Shown: positions 1 through 10,749 of the stretch, piece after piece
How positions within the stretch are numbered: the stretch's first letter is position 1
Layout of the letters: each line of letters begins with the position of its first letter
Assembly (NCBI RefSeq): GCF_001625215.2
Contig: NC_030387.2
Location: forward strand, 37,657,606 to 37,721,605
DNA length: 64,000 nt
DNA from: Daucus carota subsp. sativus
Lineage: Eukaryota > Streptophyta > Magnoliopsida > Apiales > Apiaceae
Reading direction: 5' to 3'
Position numbers and translations under genes: made by a program
The notes under the pieces: generated by a model
Seen by the model: only the letters and a program-made list of their open reading frames with translations
Databases searched by the model: none
What the model was told of the DNA's origin: nothing

Positions 1-1
1 T

Positions 2-1033
2 ATTGTAGGATTACCAAAGACTAAAGCAAACCATGATGCCATTTGGGTTATAGTAGATAGACTAACCAAGTCAGCGCATTTTCTTCCGATCAATGAGAGA
101 TTCTCTTTGGATAAACTAGTTCATATGTACTTGAAAGAGATTGTAGTTCGTCATGGAGTCCCGGTATCCATTGTATCAGATAGAGATCCAAGATTTAATT
201 CGAGATTTTGGAAAAGTTTTCAGGAATGCTTGGGCACTAAATTGAATATGAGTACGGCATATCATCCACAAACAGACGGCCAAAGTGAGAGAACTATTCA
301 GACGATCGAGGACATGCTACGTGTTTGTGCAATCGATTTCAAAGGCAATTGGGACGAGCATCTACCTTTAGTGGAATTTGCATACAATAATAGTTATCAC
401 GCAAGTATTGGGATGCCACCTTATGAAGCTCTTTACGGACGCAAATGTCGATCACCAGTATATTGGGATGAAGTCGGAGAACGCAAGATACTTGGACCGG
501 AATTAGTACAACAAACAAAGGAAGTAGTTGAAATTATTCAGAAACGACTAATGGCAGCACAGAGTCGTCAACGAAGTTATGCAGATCAATTCCGGAAGAA
601 CGTAGAATTTGAAGACGGAGAAGCAGCGTTACTGAAGGTGTCACCATGGAAAGGACTATCCAGATTCGGAAAGAAAGGCAAGTTAAGTCCCCGATATATC
701 GGGCCATTTGAAATCTTGAGACGTGTAGGCAAAGTAGCGTACGAATTGGCGTTACCCCCGCACATGGAGCACATTCATAACGTCTTTCATGTATCGATGC
801 TTAAGAAGTATAATCCAGATTCGAAACATGTGATAGAGTATGAGCCGATAGAACTCGAGGCAGATTTATCATATGTAGAAAGGCCAGTGGAAATCCTAGA
901 TAGAAGAGAGAAGGTGTTAAGAAACAAAGTAGTTAATTTAGTAAGAGTGTTGTGGAGAAACCCGAAGGTTGAAGAGTCAACCTGGGAATTAGAAAGTGAT
1001 ATGCGTGAAAAGTACCCTCATTTGTTTACCTGA
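2..1033 (+). CDS. Ty3/gypsy chromovirus Pol, C-terminal part (integrase plus chromodomain), cut by window start
   Basis: This is the end of a retrotransposon polyprotein. The frame is open from base 2, so the real start lies outside the window; the first in-frame ATG-independent start is meaningless here. The reading begins in the integrase core with a VDRLTKSAHF block, followed by the second catalytic aspartate in SDRDPRF and the catalytic glutamate in the QSERTIQTIED block. Downstream is the GPY/F module (YIGPFEILRRVGKVAYEL, then HNVFHVSMLKKY), and the last about 60 residues look like a chromodomain (VEILDRREK ... VLWRN ... STWELE). That order is typical of plant chromoviruses of the Tekay/Del type. 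The frame has no stop or frameshift over 1 kb, so the copy may be fairly young. A polypurine tract and LTR follow directly. Confidence 0.93.
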   Translation: MVGLPKTKANHDAIWVIVDRLTKSAHFLPINERFSLDKLVHMYLKEIVVRHGVPVSIVSDRDPRFNSRFWKSFQECLGTKLNMSTAYHPQTDGQSERTIQTIEDMLRVCAIDFKGNWDEHLPLVEFAYNNSYHASIGMPPYEALYGRKCRSPVYWDEVGERKILGPELVQQTKEVVEIIQKRLMAAQSRQRSYADQFRKNVEFEDGEAALLKVSPWKGLSRFGKKGKLSPRYIGPFEILRRVGKVAYELALPPHMEHIHNVFHVSMLKKYNPDSKHVIEYEPIELEADLSYVERPVEILDRREKVLRNKVVNLVRVLWRNPKVEESTWELESDMREKYPHLFT

Positions 1034-1057
1034 GTGATTCTGAGGACAGAATCCTTT

Positions 1058-1071
1058 TAAGGGGGGAAGGA
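1058..1071 (+). other. Polypurine tract of the Ty3/gypsy element
   Basis: A purine run (aaggggggaagga) lies 25 bases after the Pol stop and directly before the TGTAAC start of the LTR. In LTR retrotransposons this tract primes plus-strand DNA synthesis. Its position fixes the LTR start. Confidence 0.85.
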
Positions 1072-4000
1072 TGTAACATCTGGGATTATTCGTGTAATTA
1101 TTTGAATGATTAATGAATATTATATGAATTTCTGTGAATTAATTGGTTCCTGTTCTATTAATTTAGTTAAGTATTTTTGATTAAATTTGAGGAATATCAA
1201 TTTTTATATGTTCAGTACAAAATATAGTTTATTTAGATATGTTCATATCGATTTATGTATTGTTGTATGATTTTATATTTGATTTACGAATTTAATTATG
1301 TATATTTTAATTAATTATTAATTATTTTGATTCTTCGAAAACCGTCAACCTGTAACGGTACCAAGATTTTACTTCCCGAAAATTTCAACAAAATTCACCT
1401 TTAGCCTAATTTGAACATTCCGGACACTTTTCATATTTTGACTTTTTCGATCCGGAGTACGGTTTATTCCGGAGCCGGTCCGGCGGAATTTTTCGGTATT
1501 AGATAATTATCTAGTTGTCTCGATAAACGTGAAATACAATATTTTATACTTATCCTTATCTTGTCATAATGACGGTGGGACCCGCATATTAATGACGGAT
1601 TAAAAAGCCCCGTTTTGATGATTATCTCGAAAACCGGTACCGATTGGACCCGTTTTATTAGTATAAAGCTATTAAACATTGTATTTTCGTGTCATATATG
1701 ATCCAAAGGGGTATTAATTTTTCATAACTATAAATAGCCCTAAACGCACTTTAATTCAGCGGGGAAATCATAATCTCAGTTAAACACGGGTTTATCGAGA
1801 GAGTGTTCTTCGTGTTCTTGAGATTCAAACGAGGATTTGGAAGCGTTATCGGACTCGGATTTTGGCGTTTAAGCACTCAAATCGAAGGTTTTGGAGAGTA
1901 GAAGCATAATCTAGCATCAAAATTAGTGCAGAAACATCAGGTAGGTTCGAATTTGAGGATTTAAATTCGTATTAAATAAGCTTAAAATAGGGCTTTTTGA
2001 TTTTGAAGTTGTTGATGTGTTTTGATGATTGTATGTTGTAGAAAATTAAATTGTGAGCGTTTTCATATGTCATATGCTTGATTTGGAGTTCGATAACATG
2101 AATAAATTAGGGTTTAATTGTTCGAGTTAGGGTTTATATAAGTATGAATGTTTTTAATTGATTTTTGGGGCTTTCTTATTCACTGAATTTGGGTGTAATC
2201 TGAGAGTATAAACAGGTTGAGCGTGTGATGGGGAGTGGATTTCAGGTCTGTTTGTGTGTGTGGGAGCTCGGGAACGAGCAGAACGGAGGAGAGGGAGTTC
2301 GTCGGCGGCGAACTCTTCTCCGTCCATTTACAGTTGATTCCGGCTATGTCCGGTTGTTAAAATCATATGAATGAGTTGCTGGAAGCTAGAGCTTTGGTTC
2401 TGGAGTGTATGGTGGTGATCCGAGCACGGGGGATGAACCCCGACGCCGTCTCCGGCGGTGGGGCGGTAGCGGCGGTAAAAATTACCGTTTGACCCCCCAC
2501 GTTTCGGAGATGGTGGGTTTTAGTCCCCCAGGTTTTCAAAGTTTCGTTCATGACACCAAGGTTTTAAAACTTGACACTTTACACCCTGCGACAAAGTTTT
2601 AAAACTTTACAAATAAAACCTTTTCCTTTATTTCTCAAAAATATATTTTAATTAATTATTTTAATTTCAAAAATAGTTTTTAATTATTTATTAATTCAAA
2701 AATAAATCTGATTTAATTTATTAATTAATTTTAATTAGTAATTAATTATAATAATTAGTCAATTAATTTAATTATTAATTGATTAATTGTTTTAATTAAT
2801 TATTAATTGATTTTAATTGATTTATTAATTAGATTTAATTATTTTAAATAATTTTAAATGATTTTAAAATTCCGAAAAATAGTTTCGAGCTTTAAAATAT
2901 TATTCTAAAATATGATTGAAGCTCGTTAATTGATTTCAAATGATTTCGGATGTGTTTTCGAGTATCCAGAAATGGATTATTTATTTATAAATGGTTCTTT
3001 GACCCGTTTTAATTCCGAAAAATGTTTAAAAATTCATAATAAATACCAGAAAAATCCGTTTGACTTCAAACTTCTTTTGAAAAATATATTGTATTAAATA
3101 TTTTATGTGATATGTGCTATGTGCTATCTAATTGACATGTTATGTGTCTACGTGATTGATATAAAATTGTTTTTGACATATCTTTTGATCCGTAAATCGG
3201 ATTTGGGTGAAACGAAGGGTAGATAGAAGCCCGTTTCGAATGTAAGATGATGAGAATAGTATGAGATCACCTATTGATAATTAGTTGTGATGATTAGCAG
3301 AGAAGCGAGGCGTAATAAAAGGGGGAAAGCAAGTGGATATAGAATAGTATAACGAGCAGGAGCGATTGAAATTTGAAATCGTCAGTATAAGGCAAGTTTC
3401 CTTGATACTTTCCTTCAATTATATAGATATGATCCCTGATGTGATTGCTTTGTGAGCGTTCTAATTCACTTCTGACACCTATCGAGCCATATTATGAACT
3501 GTTTGACTCATTGATTCTTGAACCATCAACCAGATTCCTTAACTACCACTTGAACTATTCATTCATTGAGACTTGAACCATTAATTTGATTCTTTGATAA
3601 CTATTTTGAAACCTTATTCAATTGTAAACCTTCAAACCTTGGGATTTTTGAATAAATACCATATAAACCCCATTTCAATGTTTTGGCACACCCGTGATAT
3701 CCCAACCAATTGACGGGAAGTCAATTCTATCTGAAATACCATACACCCTACAATTTTTATTCCTTTTCAGTATCCCAATTTCTTTGAATTTGAAAACACC
3801 CTTTGACATGTGAATCCTTTCATTAAACTAGAAACCTTATTTCATACAAACCACGACTATTGTGATACCTGAAATCCAGATATGCTATATCTGATCCATT
3901 GACTCGTGGAATTATTCCTGATTCTTATTTTGGAATAATTTGAAGATACTCCTGAATTGTATTCTGTTTCTGCTTCTAAATTTCATCATGTTATTAGTAA

Positions 4001-4706
4001 TTCTGTTTATTGAATCATGTTGCTACTTATTCTGATTTATAATAGAATTGGATAGTTTTCTTAAATGGACCAAATGAATGGTCAGACCAGATGAGTGGTC
4101 ACTTTAGGCCAATGTGTGCCTTGGATCCAGTAAACGAGCATGGCGGGGCCTGCTCGGGGTTAGTGTCTGACTGATCAGCAGCCTAACCTTTGGTTTTTAA
4201 AAATAAAATTTAATATCCAATTCTAATTGAAGTTCTAAAAAGAAACTTTGATATTGAGATTGATTCTCTTAAATACTGACTTCCATCATCTTTTGATAAA
4301 TGTTTAAATGGATATTGTTATACTTGCTGAGCTTGTCAGCTCACTCTTGCGAAACTCTATGTTCTTTCCAGTGAAAGCAGAGAAGGTTGGTAGCGATGAC
4401 CCTCAGGCTAGTGGTAAGGCCAGGATTCCAGGCTAAGAAATGGATAGAGCTATCGGCAGCACTTGGTGTTTATATATGTATTAGTTTGAGTTTCCAGATA
4501 CGAATATTGTGTAAGCTTGTAAGAATTGAATTTATAATTTGGGATTTGGGTTTGTAATAATTAAAGTTGTGTTGTGGCTTGTTTTATACTTTAACCTGTT
4601 GCGATCCATGGACAGTTAAGGGTCACTGTATATATTATATTATTAATTACAGGTTATATTATGGTGTGGACCCCAAACTTCTGACCCGGGTTTGGAGGGC
4701 GCCACA
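1072..4706 (+). mobile_element. 3' LTR of the Ty3/gypsy chromovirus (about 3.6 kb)
   Basis: The LTR starts with TGTAACATC directly after the polypurine tract. I place its end at the CA of ggcgccaca (4706), giving TG...CA ends. The end is an inference, because the 5' LTR is outside the window and cannot be compared. Very long LTRs are usual for Tekay/Del chromoviruses. A TATA box (ctataaatag, 1728-1737) probably drives element transcription. The stretch 2600-2900 is almost pure A/T built on aatta words. The segment around 4320-4440 (a 'cttgctgagcttgtcagctc' block) has the look of the R/U5 part of this family. Small ORFs inside are not genes. Confidence 0.7.
1728..1737 (+). promoter_or_regulatory. 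TATA box of the LTR promoter
   Basis: ctataaatag lies about 650 bases inside the LTR, followed about 30-60 bases later by a GC-richer leader. This fits the promoter that would start the retrotransposon RNA at the U3/R border. Confidence 0.5.
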
Positions 4707-7490
4707 CTGCTTGTTCATATGACCTTGTTTTCCCGGAAATTGTATTTCGATGTTAATACTTATTTGTTAATATAATTTACATGCTGCAATTAAAGGTTTG
4801 CTTCCAGCATGTAATTTGTGTAAGTTTTGTTCCCGCATAAATTTTGGAAGAGCTCAAACAATGCATATACAATGGGTGTGGTTGCATATTTACTGATGAA
4901 TTCTCATATATCTTGGTTATCAATAACATTATGCCATCTTTCTTGTGACAAAAAATAATAATAGTAATAGTAACATTATGCCATCTTCGTTTAATAATTT
5001 AGCCGTCAAATTCTTACAAATACTTCTATTTTTAAATAACTGACTTTTGACATACAATTATAAAATCAACGCCAAGTTATTAAAATTATTATCATCATAA
5101 TATATTAATTATAAGAACACAAGATGGTAAGTAAAAACGAAGGTACACAAACACACCAATTGCATATCATATTCACACCAATTGCATATTATATTGAAGC
5201 ATCAAGCATGACATTATACATTAGTTAATCTTCTACATTATGCATATCAATTTATGTATTAAAATGATTATTTTACAAAACAGTAATATTATAGCAATAA
5301 TATCAACTAAAGTTGTTATGTGTTTAACCTTCATCATCTACTATTGCTATTTTGATATACACACAAATGAAGATATCTACAATGGAGATTGTATAAAAAA
5401 ATATATAGAAAAAAATTGCCGCTTTAACATCGATTATGCATAATAGCCACTAAGATTGTGTTAACTTAGTGAGAATGAAATGAGAAAAGAATAATTTGTA
5501 AATTATAAACAACATATATAGAGTAAAAGAGTATGGAGGAAAGTGTAGTCAATAGTGTGCGAAAATGAGAGAAATTTTCTATGATAAAGATTGTATGAAA
5601 AATGATAAGAAAGGAGAAAGGAACATTTTATCCAAAACACATAGATTAGAATTTTAGTTTAAAGTGTTTGAGAAATAATGAAGAAGAGAATGAAAATTTT
5701 AAATATGTAATCCAACCTTCTCAGTAAAAGTTTCTATCTATTCTCTCCTCTTCCATTTATCTAAGACAAAGGCTTATTTATCTAAAGAGCGACATTTTTT
5801 TTGTCAAATTTTCTCATCTTCCATTTCATCTGAGTGAACATAACTAATTTTTTTCTAGATTTATCTTTATAATTCTATCATTTCATTTTTATTGTCCACA
5901 GAAATTCAATTTTTTTTAAAATAAGTTAATTAAATATACAATGAAACAAAAGTAGTTATAATTTTGTAAACAAAATAAATACAAAACAGACAAAAAAACA
6001 GAAAATATGATTTTGTCAAAGTGATTCTGTCAATTTAACTTGCACTCGCACCATATATACACCCGGTGACCCCATTCTGTGTGGCTGCCGGTGACTTCAC
6101 GCTTTAATAATTCAAGTTATGTACCCATTGCATGATCCTAACCCCGTACCTTACTTTATTTCGACTTCAACAACAAAAGAAACTTCCTCACACAATCCTG
6201 ATGATTTATAATGATATGTGAATGCAACGGTAATATCACGTAATAATTTTTAATTGTAAAATAAATTAACATGGATTTCTTTTTAAAATTAAATATAAGA
6301 GTCTTTGTGCTGGATGTGTAGGGTTCAAAATTTGACATTGGTAAAATTCTGAGTTTTGGGGTGTGGATTGAAAACTAAATAATTTGATTTTGAAATATGA
6401 ATTTCATACGGATTTTAAGGATGATCCCAAATCATTTTAAATAATCTTAGAATCAGCAAGAATAAGCACCAGGCAAAGATTGATTTATAGAGATATTTTA
6501 TTAGAAACCTATGCATATCATAGCAATAAGTCTAGCTTTTGATTGTTATTTTTAGTTGAATTAGTTTAAGATGTAGATTTCTTGGTAATTCAATAATATA
6601 TTCATAAGAAATTGCTTGTACTTATGAATCTATGTTTGGGGATATAAATTGTGGTTTAATTTCTACTTTCTTTTTACCTGTTAAATCAAGTGTGCTGGTA
6701 CACAAACTCAAACTCAGAGAAGTAACTAAATGAATTTTACTCAAAAATAATTTTGAAAGAAGAAGAAACAAAAATACGAAAAGCAATTGTGAAAAAAGTA
6801 GAATCAGTTTGACGAGTGAATGACCAAATTCTGAGGTAATAGTATTTGGCAGCTTTAAGAGCGGAACTGCTTTAGCATCAAGTGACATCGACTTCATTAT
6901 AGTCATAGTCAAAGATATATTGGTTGTAGCTGATTTTTTATAAACTTCAGGCATTTCTTTATTAATATATACATATTTGTAATCTGCATTTTTAGTTAAT
7001 TACAATATGTCTGAATTCAAAGTTTGTGATCTTTTATTTATAATTATTTTTTAGAACATTATATCTCTTTTTTGAAGTTATAATAATTCAACCACAACCT
7101 GTATAATATGAATTTCTTACCTATAAGTGTAATTAGTTCTTCGGAAAGATCACTATCACCGGAAGTCAATCTATTAACCAATTTTTTTCGGATGTATCGA
7201 GTAATCGCTCGACTACATTATTGAATAGAGTCATAGTTGTAGTTCAATTTTTCAATATCTTTGAAAGGCTTATCTCTCATGTGGTATAATAATATCGCGC
7301 CATGATAAAAAAATCATGGTCTACTTTGAAAAATATTTTCAAATCTAGATTCTAGACTAATAGAAAAGAAAGAAAAACGATAACATTCTTGTAAAAATAT
7401 ACCAAAGGTCGAATGAAAGTCTTTAGAAATATTTAAATGAGTTCGAGCTAAAGCAATACAAAGCCCAGATATTACAGAAATTTTTGGCAC
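4707..7490. other. AT-rich intergenic DNA, no gene seen
   Basis: No ORF here resembles a protein family. The stretch contains one copy of a dispersed 240-bp repeat (4993-5236). The 110-codon minus-strand ORF at 6622-6954 starts with ATG but has no recognisable domain and is not supported as a gene. Confidence 0.6.
4993..5236 (+). repeat. Dispersed repeat, copy A (partner at 11284-11522)
   Basis: The block starting aataatttagccgtcaaatt recurs 6.3 kb downstream in the same orientation. Shared words include gacttttgacatacaat, aaaaacgaaggtac and cacaccaat. The copies differ by many substitutions and small indels, so the duplication is not recent. Copy A also carries a small internal duplication (caccaattgcatat twice). 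I cannot assign it to a transposon class. Confidence 0.75.
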
Positions 7491-7800
7491 CGAATTACTT
7501 AGCTGTACGAGAGTCAGACACAGGAGTAAACCCAATTTATTAGTAGACTCAAAAGAGCCTCTTTACACAGCTATTGACATATTTGATCATGGACTTCATA
7601 TTCGGCTGATGCGTATGCGTCGCAATCGCATAAGTAGGATCGAATTACTTAGCTGTACGAGAGTCAGACAGGAGTAAACCCAATTTATTAGTAGACTCAA
7701 TTTATTAGTAGACTCAAAAGAGCCTCTTTACACAGCTATTGACCTATTTGATCAAGTTGGACTTCGCATTCGGCTGATGCGTCGCAGTCGCATAAGTAGG
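7491..7800 (+). repeat. Tandem duplication, units of 150 and 160 bp
   Basis: Unit 1 (7491-7640) and unit 2 (7641-7800) both begin cgaattacttagctgtacga and both end gcataagtagg. Inside unit 2 the word aatttattagtagactc is itself doubled (about 7680-7714), which accounts for most of the length difference. Unit 1 carries an extra gcgtat near its end. No coding function is evident. Confidence 0.9.
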
Positions 7801-7848
7801 ATGCATATAGTTTGTTTAATTTATGTGAAGCTAAAAAGTCATGCATTT

Positions 7849-7868
7849 GTAAAAAAAAAAAAAAAAAA
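7849..7868 (+). repeat. Poly-A run flanked by aagtcatgca words
   Basis: A run of about 18 A's sits between two copies of aagtcatgca. It could be a retroposed tail or simple slippage. No retroposon body is recognisable next to it. Confidence 0.5.
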
Positions 7869-8423
7869 GTCATGCAGATACACGCATTTTGTCATGCAAA
7901 TATTGATGTACGCATCCGCAATATGCGTATAAAAATTATTTTAAGCATTTTTCACGTGTTTAGGTATTTTGGACATCCTTGACTCCTTGTAGTGAAAAGT
8001 GATAAAATGTGCTTTCACCCTCGATCTCCGCTAAACTTTTCATTTTAGTTAAAATGTAATTATCTTTATACGCACACCTATTAATATTAATTAAAAAATA
8101 TTTTCCATCATTAATATTGTTCCTTAAAATTAAAATATCACGTATTTCAAAATATCAGTAACTTATACATGTGTGTGTATATTTTTTAAAATTATTAGCA
8201 AATCATATCATTAAAATGTAAATATATTATTTTATGAAACCTATTAAAATTTAAAATCTTAAAATTTAACCAAATAAATTTCATATCTTAAAATTTTCAC
8301 TTCGAGTTAAATTAAAAAAATTATATAATATTAAACTATCCATGCATGCAGAAGTTTTATGCTAGTACTGCCGGTGACGATTAGATCTTTTAGGAAATAA
8401 AACATAGCCGCTAGAAATATATA

Positions 8424-9134
8424 TATATATATAGGCTCATGATCAAATAGAAACCAATTTTAAAATAAAAACTAGAAACCAATACAAGTTAGTGATATTC
8501 TCAGTACAATTTAGTGATTATCTCTTTAGGATTTAGTGATATGTGCTGCAGAAATTAGTGAAAACTCAATCTCCAGATATTAACCAGCTTAGAATCTCCA
8601 GATCTGTTCATGTTTTCGATTCAGATGGTGGTGATAGTGGTGGAGATGGTGGAGGTGAAGGTGGAGATGGAGGAAAGATGATTGTAGCGGAGGTTTGGGC
8701 GGCTTGAAGCAGGGGGTTGGAGCGTTGCCGGAATAGTGGCGGCTCCGTCTTTGAAGTTGAGTCGAGGTGGAGAAAGAAGTATGAACGGATCTGAAGGAGG
8801 TTGAAGCGGCGATTAAGATGGGCCTGGTGAAGATGGAGGTGTGGAGGTTGTGTTGTTAAAGAAATAATGGAGGTGGAGATGGAGATGGAGGTGGTGGTTA
8901 TGGAGGGGGTGGGCGGCATAGAGGTGGTAGTGGTTATGAAGGAGGCGACGACGGAGGTGGTGGTAGTGGAGATGGGGTTGGTGAAGATGGAGGTGGGTTT
9001 GGTGAAGATGGAGGTGGAGATGGGGTTGTTTAAAAATTTAGTGGTATTTGTTTTAGGATTTAGTGATATTTCAGTTTGGTTTTTAGTTTCTAGGATAAGG
9101 AGGTTTCTATTGGAGTAAAACTCTATATATATAA
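8424..9134. mobile_element. Non-autonomous TIR element with a GGN-rich interior
   Basis: The left end (tataggctcatgatcaaata, then gaaacc) and the reverse complement of the right end (tatagagttttactccaata, then gaaacc) match over roughly 50 bases, so the two ends are imperfect terminal inverted repeats. Both sides abut (TA)n runs. The words atttagtgat and ggatttagtgata recur just inside both ends. Between them, 8623-9030 is dominated by ggtggagat-type triplets, which create long but low-complexity ORFs on both strands (Pro/Ser-rich on minus, Glu/Val/Met-rich on plus). I treat these ORFs as non-coding. The superfamily is not certain. Confidence 0.65.
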
Positions 9135-9311
9135 TATCAAAAAATTAGTTAAATAACAAATATTAAGACATACTATTCTTGCAACTTGTGTTCAACATAT
9201 ATCCTATAATTTTAAACCTGTTTTAAATTACTCAATATTTTGCCCTTTTTTTTTTTACAATTTCACACATACTGTAACAAATTATCTAACATGTTATTTT
9301 GATTATAAAAG

Positions 9312-9329
9312 TATTCAAGTCCGAAAGTT
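9312..9329 (+). repeat. Target-site duplication of retroposon copy 1 (partner 9970-9987)
   Basis: The 18-base word tattcaagtccgaaagtt is repeated exactly on the two sides of the 640-bp insert. The bases next to it differ, which fixes the duplication length. Confidence 0.85.
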
Positions 9330-9969
9330 TTTTTTGAGTAAGTATCAATTCAATAATGAAAAGCCATACGGCATCTACAAAAATGTCGCGTCGAACAAAC
9401 CATAAAACAGAAACAATAGCTGATTAACCCATTCATGTCGGAGATACAATCACGCCATTTGTTGAAGATGATATATTTACATGTACCCGCTTCACCATAT
9501 CCAGTTGGAACTAATCCGGTTTGAGCTATCGACCATAATTGCGATCCCATAAAAACTCTTATCACCAAATCAAACACCATACTCTCACAAACAAAGGAGA
9601 GAAATACCAAAACTCTCACACAGGAGAGAAATACCAAAACTCTCACTAAGGAGAGACTACAACGAAACTGAAATTGCAAATTAAATTAAAATTACAAAAT
9701 AAAAGCAAACTTTAGATCCAGAAAACAAACCACAAAAACAAGAGAAACCGGACCCCTCTAAACCGTATAGCCATCCATTTGATCGGAGAAGACAAAAATC
9801 CGGATACTCCGATGGTTTTGATCTAAAGATTTTTATTGAAAAATGAAAAGAAGACAAGAGATTGGGGCTTTCCACCGGAGAAAACCGATGGTAGCCCCGG
9901 AAATTATAGTGGAGAAAGAAGCAAGGGAGGCGGCTCTGGAGAGAATTTTAGGTTTAGGTTTTTAAGCGT
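9330..9969 (-). mobile_element. Short LINE-like retroposon, copy 1, with 18-bp TSD
   Basis: A 640-bp insert is bracketed by exact 18-bp direct repeats (tattcaagtccgaaagtt at 9312-9329 and 9970-9987). The left border is a T run, so read on the minus strand the element ends in poly-A. Long target duplications plus a poly-A end are the marks of target-primed reverse transcription. The minus-strand 5' half (about 9700-9960, with ccatcggttttctccggtgg) and the 3' end (about 9340-9400) match a second copy at 19544-20212. No reverse transcriptase is present, so it depends on another element. It may be a LINE keeping only its 5' and 3' ends. Confidence 0.8.
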
Positions 9970-10126
9970 TATTCAAGTCCGAAAGTTAATCGGAGTGTTT
10001 TAATGATTTATATTGCAACTTAAAAAAGATCCCAACTCCGACAAAGAATATGTTTCGCAAGTACAACATAGAATTCCGGGACATGGGCCTCTTTGTCATT
10101 GGATAACATTAATGCCCATACGTTTT

Positions 10127-10136
10127 CTATATAAAC
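10127..10136 (+). promoter_or_regulatory. TATA box and nearby GGGCC/GCCCA motifs of the small three-exon gene
   Basis: ctatataaac lies about 95 bases before the ATG at 10226. Upstream, catgggcct (10082-10090) and atgcccata (10112-10120) contain TGGGC cores. Site II-type TGGGC elements are common in plant promoters of mitochondrial and ribosomal genes, so they suggest housekeeping expression. The role assigned to them here is inference. Confidence 0.5.
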
Positions 10137-10225
10137 TCAAGTACGATCCAAACAACAACACTAGGTTTTTAGCTTTCGAGTTAAACAGCGTAATAATAAT
10201 AAGAAAAGAAGCAACAAAAAGGAAG

Positions 10226-10749
10226 ATGGGTTTCTGGAGATGTGCGGTGAGCCATGTTATTCAGGTACACAATCATTTTTACTTGTTTCGTTTTGTACGT
10301 GTAATATATTTTATAGTGTGTTTGATTGTTAGTTTTTTCCTCTTCAAAGTTTTTCAATTAAGTAATTGTTTTTTTTGTTTAATTTTAGGTTTTTAACACG
10401 AATCCCCGATCCTTTACTGTAGCCTCGTGGATTCTCCCCACGTTAGTGGTCACAAAAACTATACTCCAACGCAGAAATAATATTGCTGATGAAGACTTAG
10501 ACAAGTAATTTTCTTCTTCTATCTAATTTTATCCACTTTTATCTGTAAATATATGTTTGCTTGTTTTAGTGTCACATTCATATGTGTTTTTGTGCGTGTG
10601 TTTTTATATGGTTGTTGTTTAAAATCTAATTTCTAATCGTTTTCTTGGTCTCTTATTTTAGATATTGGGAAAGATACTTGAAGTTGAAAGATATTACTGT
10701 TGGTGGCGAGACGGTGTCAAGACCGAAAGAATTTAAGAAGAATCAGTAG
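10226..10749 (+). CDS. Small three-exon gene, 80-residue protein of unknown function
   Basis: I do not recognise this protein. Exons: 10226-10264, 10389-10504, 10662-10749. All introns are GT-AG, and the joined frame runs from ATG to TAG without a break. The start MGFWRCAVSHVIQ is followed by TNPRSFTVASWILPTLVV, a likely single membrane segment (about residues 20-37), then a charged C-terminus (DEDLDKYWERYLKLKD ... FKKNQ). Size, one hydrophobic stretch and basic flanks resemble small accessory proteins of the inner mitochondrial membrane, and TGGGC promoter motifs fit that, but this is inference. A TATA box lies upstream at 10127. The downstream 3' region is AT-rich. Very short coding exons make gene finders likely to miss it. 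Confidence 0.65.

Noticed and set aside
6622-6954. 110-codon minus-strand ORF
   Set aside because: Starts with ATG, but the composition is Leu/Ser-rich without a recognisable domain, splice partner or promoter.
8608-9118. ORFs of 103 (minus) and 83 (plus) codons, Pro/Ser-rich and Glu/Val-rich
   Set aside because: Low-complexity products of GGN triplet repeats inside a TIR element; no start context or domain.
9350-9875. Two minus-strand ORFs (109 and 64 codons) in the retroposon
   Set aside because: No similarity to reverse transcriptase or other known proteins; the element lacks coding capacity and the second copy does not keep these frames.
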